NCBI GenBank assembly: GCA_015688915.1
Contig: JAATGX010000280.1
Location: forward strand, 1-14,426
Length of the DNA stretch: 14,426 nt
Direction: 5' to 3'
Origin: Desulfuromonadales bacterium
GTDB lineage: Bacteria > Desulfobacterota > Desulfuromonadia > Geobacterales > Pseudopelobacteraceae
Below the pieces are notes generated by a model. That model did not search any database and was not told where the DNA came from. It saw nothing but the letters and a program-made list of their open reading frames with translations. The position numbers and the translations under genes were made by a program. Below are positions 4,277 through 10,887 of the stretch, piece by piece. How positions within the stretch are numbered: the stretch's first letter is position 1; each line of letters begins with the position of its first letter.

Positions 4277-6391
4277 TTACATGCCGATTTCCCGCACAAT
4301 TACCGCGTGGGCGTTGCGCAGCGCATCCAGAAGAGGGCTGCGTCTTTCCGCATCGATGTGCGCCACTCCCCTGAGCTTGAACAGCGGCGCCCCCGCGGGC
4401 GAGCAGCCATCCATGCGGATGCGGAAGACGGGCGTTTCGGGGAGCTGCGCCCCCTGGGGGTCCTGGCGTGCCGGAATCGGACCGCCGTAGGTGGAGGCGA
4501 GGAACAGCTCTTCGATGGCCGGGACATTGACGCGGTCCACCTCCGCCACCCGGCACGCAAACGTGCCGAACTCCGCGGCATCGGGGATGAACCGTGCCCG
4601 CGCCCCGACCCGGATCCTGTCCAGGTCCCGCTCCCCCACGTAAGCATCGACCCGGTTGCGGCTGGTGTCGGCAATCACGTATAGCGGCTCTTTCCTGGGC
4701 AACCAGAGGCCGGGCGTCAGTTCGTCGTTGCGGGCCACGATGGTGCCGTCCAGCGGGGCGCGCAGGGTAAGCCGCTCCTGTTCCTCCCTCAGGCCGGAAA
4801 GCTCCGTGGTTCCCCCCTCAAGGCGTCGCCTGGGGACATTTCCCTGGCTGAGAAGCCGTTCGTCGAAGACCTGCTGGGTCACCTCCCAGCGGGACACGGA
4901 CGTGGTGGTGCGCACCTGGCGGATGCGCTGCTCCATGTCCGGCGACGCAAGCTGCATCAGCACCTCTCCCGCCTTTACCACCTTCATATCAGCCGCCGGC
5001 TCGCGTGCCACCACCGACGGCGACTCTACGAACAACTGCTGCTCGCGGGCCGCGGAGAGAACGGCCGGCGCCGCGAGACGGCTGCGCCAGGGCAGGACCA
5101 CAAGCGTCACGAGCGCCAGAAACAGCGCCAGGCTCCGGGCCGTCGTCCAGGTCAGGCTGATCCGCTCCCGGAGCCGCCACCACGCCTGGACCTCCTTGTA
5201 CAGCGGGAAGAGGATGAACCAGCCGACCTCCACCGCAAAGAGGAAGATGCCGAGTGCCTTGAAGAAATAGTGGTACACCAGGAGGGCGATCCCCAGAAAG
5301 ACGGAAAAGCGGTATATCCAGACCGCTAGGGCGAACAGCACCAGAAAGTGCCGGCGCCGTGGCGAGGCCGGCTCGGGAGACGGGTCGTCCAGGCCGAAGA
5401 TCCGCTCCCTCAGCCACCAGCGGCCAAAGGCAAAGGAACGCTGGTGGAGGTTGGGTATGCCCAGGAAGTCGGAAAGGATGAAATAACCGTCGAAGCGCAT
5501 GAACGGGCTGGCATTGAGCACGATGGTCATGATCCAGGTCGTGGTGGCCAGGATGAAGGCCGCGCCGCGCGCCGGCCCCTCGGGCAGGAGGATCCAGAGC
5601 CAGAGCGCGGCTAGGGCGAGCAGCAGCTCGGCCGACATGCCGGCGATGCCGATGGCCAGGCGCTGGCGGCGGGAGGTCAGTTTCCACGCCTCGTTGGTGT
5701 CCGTGTAGAGCATGGGGGTCATGACCACCAGGGCGACCCCCATGGTGGGGATGCGGCAGCCGTAGCGGTGCGCCGTGAAGGCGTGGCCGAACTCGTGAAC
5801 CACCTTGGCCAGCGGGATGGCGATGCCCATGGCCAGAAGCCCCTCCAGGCTCCGGTAGGCGGTGAAGGAATGCCGGAACAGGTCCCACTGGCGCGACACG
5901 AGAAAGAGCGCGCTAATGAGGAACAGAAACACTGTGCAAAAGAACGGGGTGGAAAAGAGCCAGGCCACCTTGGGGGTCATTCCGTCCAGCAGGCGCTGCG
6001 GCCGCAGCAGGGGCACCCTGATGAAGAGGTAGTTGTGCAGGAGCCAGGACGCCCAGCCGGGGCGGCTGGCGGCCCGGGCCGCGGCGAGCCGCTCGCTGGC
6101 GCGGCACGAAACCGCATCCAGCAGGAAATTCTGTTCCAGGAAGGCGATCACGCTCAGCACGTCGTTCTCCGCAAGGGACAGGGTCGTTTCCCGATTGACC
6201 GCCTCCACCACCGCCTGGAGCGAGCCGAGCCGCCAGCGGGAGAGGATCTCGAAGGCCGGCCAGCCCAACAGGAAAAACTTGTTGGCCGCCGGGTCGTGCA
6301 GGGTCCAGGCCGGCGTGCCGTCGCCGGAGGGGGGCGCCGGGAAGAGCCCCAGTTCCTGGCGCAGCGGGGGGAGCGGCAGGGCGTCTACCAT
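4277..6391 (-). CDS. PqqD-like / M50 site-2 protease / HlyD adaptor fusion
   Basis: The 704-residue protein has three parts. Residues 25-95 resemble a PqqD-like winged helix (LHDPAANKFFLLGWPAFEIL with a following Leu-rich helix). Residues 120-435 form a polytopic membrane domain with intact site-2 protease motifs: HEFGH at 199-203 and NASPFMRFDG at 293-302, where Asp301 is the expected third zinc ligand. Residues about 440-700 are a HlyD-like periplasmic arm, with lipoyl-type segments around LFVESPSVVAREPAADMKV and LRAPLDGTIVARNDELTPG, then beta-barrel stretches. Known M50-HlyD proteins occur in exporters of peptides and large surface proteins, where the membrane part takes the position of a transporter. 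Whether this one cleaves, transports or only scaffolds is unknown. Its ATG overlaps the stop of the upstream adaptor gene by seven bases (GGATGGTAG), indicating tight coupling. Confidence 0.92.
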   Translation of the reverse strand: MVDALPLPPLRQELGLFPAPPSGDGTPAWTLHDPAANKFFLLGWPAFEILSRWRLGSLQAVVEAVNRETTLSLAENDVLSVIAFLEQNFLLDAVSCRASERLAAARAASRPGWASWLLHNYLFIRVPLLRPQRLLDGMTPKVAWLFSTPFFCTVFLFLISALFLVSRQWDLFRHSFTAYRSLEGLLAMGIAIPLAKVVHEFGHAFTAHRYGCRIPTMGVALVVMTPMLYTDTNEAWKLTSRRQRLAIGIAGMSAELLLALAALWLWILLPEGPARGAAFILATTTWIMTIVLNASPFMRFDGYFILSDFLGIPNLHQRSFAFGRWWLRERIFGLDDPSPEPASPRRRHFLVLFALAVWIYRFSVFLGIALLVYHYFFKALGIFLFAVEVGWFILFPLYKEVQAWWRLRERISLTWTTARSLALFLALVTLVVLPWRSRLAAPAVLSAAREQQLFVESPSVVAREPAADMKVVKAGEVLMQLASPDMEQRIRQVRTTTSVSRWEVTQQVFDERLLSQGNVPRRRLEGGTTELSGLREEQERLTLRAPLDGTIVARNDELTPGLWLPRKEPLYVIADTSRNRVDAYVGERDLDRIRVGARARFIPDAAEFGTFACRVAEVDRVNVPAIEELFLASTYGGPIPARQDPQGAQLPETPVFRIRMDGCSPAGAPLFKLRGVAHIDAERRSPLLDALRNAHAVIVREIGM

Positions 6392-7716
6392 CCGACACGC
6401 TGCCTGAGCGCCGTGAGGGGACGGCGGAAGATGAAATACCCGAGGGTCACGTCCTTGCCGTAGATCCTGGCCGTGCCGGTAAGGCCGATGCGGGGCGGCT
6501 TGACACTGCCGGCGAAGTCGGCCTTGATGCGGTAGGCGGCAATACCCGAGGCGGCAACCTCGGGCTTGTAGGCGGCATAGCGCACCGTACCGTCCAGGGG
6601 GTGCTGGGGATCGGTGGAGAGATACAACCGCACCGGGTTCCCCAGGTTGAGATCAATGGCGTCGGCCACCGGAAGGCGGATGAGCATCTCCACCCGGTTC
6701 GGGTCGGCGATGGTCAAGACCCGCTCGCCGATGGAGACGTTCTTCCCCACCCAATCGCTCTGCTCGGCAAACACGGCGATACCGGAGCGGGGGGCCCGCA
6801 CATCCACCCGGTGCAGGAGTTGGCGGGTGTAGGAAAGTTCCGTGGCCTTCTCCTCCATCCTGCCCCGGCGCGGGGTGACCTCGGCCCTGCTCTTGTCGTC
6901 CACCAGGGCCGATTGCGCTGCCTGGCGATACTCCTCGGCCGCCACCTGGAAGGCCTTGCTGGCCACGCCGTGCTTGGCGCTGAGGTTGGTCCGGTCGAAC
7001 TCGAACAGGAGTTGCCCCTCGCTCACCGGCTGGTTCGGCTTGACATGGAACCGGTCGATGACCGAGTCCAGCGGCGACCTGACCACGAACGGATCCTTGG
7101 GCACCACCTCGGCCGGGGCCTGCACCGACATGCGCACCGGCACGAACAGGGCCGCGACGAGCACCAGGAGCAGTGTAATCCTGAGCCATGCCGCGGAGGC
7201 CGCCACCCCGATGCGCCGCGCCAGCCCCTTGCCCACGGTGGCGGCAACGATCCCATGGGCGTAAATGGCGCTCAATTCCGCCAGCAGGGCCACTTCGTTG
7301 TCGTGCCACTCCTCGTCGCGCACCAGCAGGAGCAGGCCGAGCGTATCGCCGGTTTTCCCTCTCAGGGGCGCGATGACACCATGGGAGGGAAACCAGTCGC
7401 CCCACGATTGCGACAACGCGGCGGGCAGATCCCTGGCGTCGATGGGACGCCAGGCGGTCTCTTTCCGCCACTGCTTGAAGCACTCCGTCAGCCACTGGAT
7501 GTAGGGTGAACTCCGGTCCGGCTCCGGGATGCCCGAAACGGCGAAGACCCCCTTCCCCTCCAGCCAGAGGGCTGCCTGGCGGTAATTGACGAGCTGTTTG
7601 CTCTCGTTGACCGCGATGAAGCCGATCTCCTCGACCCGGGCCGCATCCCTGACGCGGCGCGAGATCTGCAACAGGATGCTCAGCCCGATCAACTGGCCGT
7701 CGCTGGCTTCGCTCAT
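6385..7716 (-). CDS. Membrane-anchored HlyD-type adaptor with N-terminal GAF-like domain
   Basis: The product is 443 residues. Residues 1-160 look like a cytosolic GAF-type domain: an initial helix (LLQISRRVRDAARVEEIGF), a central YRQAALWLEG strand, and APLRGKTGDTLGLLLLVRD near its end. One transmembrane helix (about 176-194, AAWLRITLLLVLVAALFVP) is followed by a periplasmic HlyD-like arm. That arm has two half-lipoyl motifs (FVVRSPLDSVIDRFHVKPNQ and VRAPRSGIAVFAEQSDWVG) flanking a short helical hairpin (about 243-300), then beta-barrel sequence to the end. Such adaptors bridge an inner-membrane partner to an outer-membrane channel. The cytosolic sensor-like domain is unusual for the role. 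The ATG overlaps the previous gene's TGA (ATGA), with AAGGGG just upstream. The GAF call is from pattern and is less certain than the HlyD part. Confidence 0.88.
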   Translation of the reverse strand: MSEASDGQLIGLSILLQISRRVRDAARVEEIGFIAVNESKQLVNYRQAALWLEGKGVFAVSGIPEPDRSSPYIQWLTECFKQWRKETAWRPIDARDLPAALSQSWGDWFPSHGVIAPLRGKTGDTLGLLLLVRDEEWHDNEVALLAELSAIYAHGIVAATVGKGLARRIGVAASAAWLRITLLLVLVAALFVPVRMSVQAPAEVVPKDPFVVRSPLDSVIDRFHVKPNQPVSEGQLLFEFDRTNLSAKHGVASKAFQVAAEEYRQAAQSALVDDKSRAEVTPRRGRMEEKATELSYTRQLLHRVDVRAPRSGIAVFAEQSDWVGKNVSIGERVLTIADPNRVEMLIRLPVADAIDLNLGNPVRLYLSTDPQHPLDGTVRYAAYKPEVAASGIAAYRIKADFAGSVKPPRIGLTGTARIYGKDVTLGYFIFRRPLTALRQRVGW

Positions 7717-8492
7717 CGCCGCCCCTTGCCGAAGCTCGCCCAGCCGCTCATGCCCGGCAGGAGTTCGTCATGGGCGCCGATGATCTCCCCGGTCACGGGG
7801 ATCGATTGGCTCAAGGGATCGATACGGGCCCCGAGGCGCACGATACGGGCCGGATAGGCGCGCCCCAATTCCTCGATCTGCACCGTGAAGCGGCTGTCCG
7901 CCTTCAGCCGGGCGAGCCAGCGGGACGGCACGATCAGGCGCACCTCCAGGCGGCTCGTATCCAGGATGTCCATCAGCGGCTTGCCCGGTGTGACGTACTG
8001 ATTGGCATCCACGAGGAGCTTGGCGATCCTCCCCTTGTACGGGGCCTTCAGGAAACACTTGGAAACCGTCACCCTCATGGCCGACAGCTCGGCCTCGGTC
8101 TCCTTGACCTTTGCCGCCGCCTGCTCCACCTCCAGGGTACTGATGGAGTTGAGTTCAGCCAGGCGCACACTCACCTTGTGGGCGGCGCGGGCCGCCTCGG
8201 CCGTTGCCTCGGCCTTGTTCAACTGGGCGTTCAGCAGGGAACAGTCGAACTCGATCAGTTGCTGCCCCTCGTTGAACGCCTGCCCTTCGCGCAGCGGAAG
8301 CTTGGAGATGTTGGCGGCGATTTCGGTGGAAAGGGTCGCCTGCTGATACGGCGTGAGCTGCACGCGGATCCGGCCGTCCAGGGCCGCTTCCTGCGCAAAC
8401 GCGGACGTACACAGCAAAAAGGCCATCAATGCGATAGCCGGTAAGCGGGTATGGCTGAAACGATCATGCGGCGGCGGTATGGTGGGTTTCAT
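7713..8492 (-). CDS. Periplasmic adaptor subunit (HlyD/RND membrane-fusion family)
   Basis: This 259-residue secreted adaptor has a signal peptide with a long N-region (hydrophobic part 18-29, likely cleavage after AFA at 33). The lipoyl half-motifs are TLSTEIAANISKLPLREGQA and FLKAPYKGRIAKLLVDANQY. Between them is a helical hairpin of about 70 residues (LNAQLNKAEATAEAARAAHK onward). The C-terminal beta part ends with ELLPGMSGWASFG, typical of efflux RND adaptors. It has no transmembrane anchor and no lipobox, so it should be free in the periplasm and may assemble with the two anchored adaptors encoded next. AAAAGGA lies five to eleven bases before the ATG. The gene follows the TolC-OmpA gene after a 182-base gap that contains a palindromic element. 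Confidence 0.92.
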   Translation of the reverse strand: MKPTIPPPHDRFSHTRLPAIALMAFLLCTSAFAQEAALDGRIRVQLTPYQQATLSTEIAANISKLPLREGQAFNEGQQLIEFDCSLLNAQLNKAEATAEAARAAHKVSVRLAELNSISTLEVEQAAAKVKETEAELSAMRVTVSKCFLKAPYKGRIAKLLVDANQYVTPGKPLMDILDTSRLEVRLIVPSRWLARLKADSRFTVQIEELGRAYPARIVRLGARIDPLSQSIPVTGEIIGAHDELLPGMSGWASFGKGRR

Positions 8493-8554
8493 ATGGTTCC
8501 TTTTAGAAGCACGTAGTCAGGAGACAGGTTGCAATCAAGATGATACTAAAAGCG

Positions 8555-8629
8555 ACCACCCCCAACCCCTCCTTATCAAGGAGGGGAGCTTGTAATCCCC
8601 CTCCTGTTTCAGGAGGGGCCAGGGGTGGT
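8555..8629. repeat. 75-base palindromic MITE/REP-like element
   Basis: The outer inverted repeats ACCACCCC (8555-8562) and GGGGTGGT (8622-8629) enclose two near-identical hairpins. One is CCCCTCCTT/AAGGAGGGG (8566-8574, 8578-8586) and the other CCCCTCCTG/CAGGAGGGG (8598-8606, 8610-8618). I recall similar CCCCTCC...GGAGGGG elements dispersed in several bacterial genomes, which suggests a non-autonomous repeat; this needs a genome search. It lies between two co-oriented genes and, as RNA, would form strong hairpins that could tune expression of the downstream adaptor genes. Confidence 0.75.
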
Positions 8630-8674
8630 AAGGTGTCAGCTTGACCGCGCAGTGGAATGAATCTTGGTTCCCGG

Positions 8675-10834
8675 TCACTTCCCGCAACTGAAGTTCGTCT
8701 CGATGCGGCGGTTTTTCTGTCTTCCCGCTTCGGTGAGGTTGTCCGCGACAGGCTTGCTCGCTCCGTATCCCTTGGCCGTAATGCGCTTCGGATCAATGCC
8801 GAATGTGTTTATCAGGTAGGAGCGGATATTGTCGGCCCGGCGTTGCGACAGGATCTGGTTGTCCACGTTGTTTACCTTTATGGGCCTGTTATCGGTGTGC
8901 CCGGAAATTTCGCCGGTCGCCTCGGGAAACTCCTTCAAAAAGTCGGCCAGTCGCTTAAGCTCAGCGTAATGCTGCGGTTTGATGGCTGAGCGCGCATTGT
9001 CGAATTCCAGCGCCAGGACCGTCTGTTTGCAGAGCCGGGCGTCGGAGGCCTTGGAGCTGATCGCCGGAACAACAACCGCAGCGGGAGCCGCAACCGAAAC
9101 CGTGGCGCTGCTGGTGGTCGATCTGTTGCCCGGCCCCTGGCAGGTCAGCGTATATTTCGTGGTATCGGTCGGAGTAACGGTTATCTTCCCCTCCGGCTTG
9201 ACCTTGCCGATTCCGGGCTGGATCTCGCAATCGGTCGTATTTGACGAACTCCAGGCAAGGGCCGTGCTTTCCCCCCTGGCAATGCTCTCCGGCCCCAGGG
9301 TCAGCGTACTGGAGAGCGCCGGCAACGGCTGGGGGACCGGCTTCGGCGCCGGAATGCAGTGCGTATTGAGCCGGGGGGCGATCACGTCCGCCAACGGCTT
9401 GATGTCGTGGGAGGTGACCGTTTCCGGGAGCGGGTCCTCACCCAGGGTCGCCACGATCTGGCCGCAGGCGTTCTGCAGGGAGGCGTAATTCTGGTAGCTG
9501 CGGTATTCCGCCATGAGCGCCGCCGTGGCCGAGCGGATCTCGTTCAGGCGGTTCTGCGCACCGCTTTGCGTCTGGTTCAGGGTCTGTTCGTGGATGCGGC
9601 TGTCCACATCCTGCAACTGCTCGGAAAGTTCATACTGCCGTTTACGGCTGTAGAAATCCTGGTAGGCCACGTGAACCTGGGTCAGGACGGCCATGCTGAG
9701 CGCCAGGCGCTGGGCCTGGGCGATCTCGGTCTGGCTCTTGGCGATCTTGTACTGGCTCGGCCCGCTGATGAGGTTGAGCAGGTTCCAGGTCACCCGCGCG
9801 CCCCCCTCGACCCACTTCTGGCTCACCAGGAAACTGGTGCTGTCAAAATGCCCCCCGACGGTCATCTCCATGCCGGGCAGCATCCTGGCGATCGCCTTGC
9901 GGGTTTCATAGGCGCTGATCCGTTCGTTGTAGTCGGCCTCTATCAGCTCGGGCCGCTGAAGCAGGGACTGGTCCTCCATCTGGTCGAGGGAATCGACGAG
10001 TTCCAGGCTTTCCAGTTTCAAAGGGGTCACCAGGATGAAGGATTGGCCGAACGGCAGGTTCATGAGCGAGGCGAGGCGCGGCTTGGCCTGGGCCAGTTCG
10101 TCCCGGAACGCCTCCAACTGTTTCATGATTTCCAGCAGCGTCTTGCGGTACGTCAGGGTTTCCAGGGGCGGGCGCAGCTTTTCCTGCTCGATGCTGGAGA
10201 CATCCTGCAACGCCTTCTCAACCTGCTTGAGCAGCGGCTCGAAGCGCCCCTCCATCTGCTGGGCCCCCAGGGCGAGCCAATAGGCCTGGCGGATCTGCTG
10301 CATGATGGTATGGACCACCTTGCGGCGGCGTTCCTTCATGATGTGGGCGCGGTCCGCCTGCTGCTTGGCCTGGAAGTAACTCACGCCGAAGTCGAGGATG
10401 TTCCAGGTCAGGGTCAGGTCACCGTTGTAATGCCCCTTGTCCTGCGATGTGGAGTTGTAAAAGTTCGCTTGTCCGGTGTCTACGTTGTAACTGGACGCGG
10501 CGTTGTACGAATCCCGCTCCGTATACCCGGCGGCGGCGACCAGACGGGGCAGCATGTCGTAGGTCATCAGACTCACCTGCCGCAGGGCGAGGGCGTCTTC
10601 CATCAGTTTCAGGCGATGATCCAGGTTATACTTGATGCCCCGGGCCATGGCCTCCTCCAGGGTGATCGGCGCCTTGAGCGGCTCCTGACCCTTATACATC
10701 GCCTCCCGATCCGAGGCGATCCGTTTCAGGATATCCTCCATGACCAGCGGCTCGGTGGTCACCGCGCAACCGGTAAAAAGGGCGCAGACCGCCACCACCA
10801 GCGCCGCGACGCGCAACGGCTTCACATGTTTCAT
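8675..10834 (-). CDS. TolC-like outer-membrane channel fused to Ig-like and OmpA peptidoglycan-binding domains
   Basis: The 719-residue protein starts with a lipoprotein-type signal (LFTGC, Cys23). Residues 55-470 are a TolC-type outer-membrane efflux protein with its two repeats: PITLEEAMARGIKYNLDHRL and LTWNILDFGVSYFQAKQQAD in the first, and RPELIEADYNERISAYETRK and VTWNLLNLISGPSQYKIAKS in the second. After a Pro-rich linker (495-507), residues 508-583 form an Ig-like domain (ALAWSSSNTTDCEIQPGIG). Residues 603-714 are an OmpA C-terminal domain with SGHTDNRP, where Asp648 and Arg666 (LSQRRADNIRSYL) match the residues that bind peptidoglycan diaminopimelate. AAGGAGG lies nine bases ahead of the ATG. 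The gene follows the repeat-protein gene by 53 bases. One chain can thus form the exit duct and clamp it to the cell wall. No frameshift or other sign of misassembly is seen at the junctions. Confidence 0.93.
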   Translation of the reverse strand: MKHVKPLRVAALVVAVCALFTGCAVTTEPLVMEDILKRIASDREAMYKGQEPLKAPITLEEAMARGIKYNLDHRLKLMEDALALRQVSLMTYDMLPRLVAAAGYTERDSYNAASSYNVDTGQANFYNSTSQDKGHYNGDLTLTWNILDFGVSYFQAKQQADRAHIMKERRRKVVHTIMQQIRQAYWLALGAQQMEGRFEPLLKQVEKALQDVSSIEQEKLRPPLETLTYRKTLLEIMKQLEAFRDELAQAKPRLASLMNLPFGQSFILVTPLKLESLELVDSLDQMEDQSLLQRPELIEADYNERISAYETRKAIARMLPGMEMTVGGHFDSTSFLVSQKWVEGGARVTWNLLNLISGPSQYKIAKSQTEIAQAQRLALSMAVLTQVHVAYQDFYSRKRQYELSEQLQDVDSRIHEQTLNQTQSGAQNRLNEIRSATAALMAEYRSYQNYASLQNACGQIVATLGEDPLPETVTSHDIKPLADVIAPRLNTHCIPAPKPVPQPLPALSSTLTLGPESIARGESTALAWSSSNTTDCEIQPGIGKVKPEGKITVTPTDTTKYTLTCQGPGNRSTTSSATVSVAAPAAVVVPAISSKASDARLCKQTVLALEFDNARSAIKPQHYAELKRLADFLKEFPEATGEISGHTDNRPIKVNNVDNQILSQRRADNIRSYLINTFGIDPKRITAKGYGASKPVADNLTEAGRQKNRRIETNFSCGK

Positions 10835-10887
10835 ATAATTCTTCCTCCTTGTGGAATAGCATCAAAAAACGGCATGTTTTTTCAGGC

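Noticed and set aside
10865..10881. AT-rich inverted repeat (AAAAAAC/GTTTTTT) between the repeat-protein and TolC genes
   Set aside because: The stem is almost entirely A-T, with no GC core and no proper T-run after it, so it is not a credible terminator.
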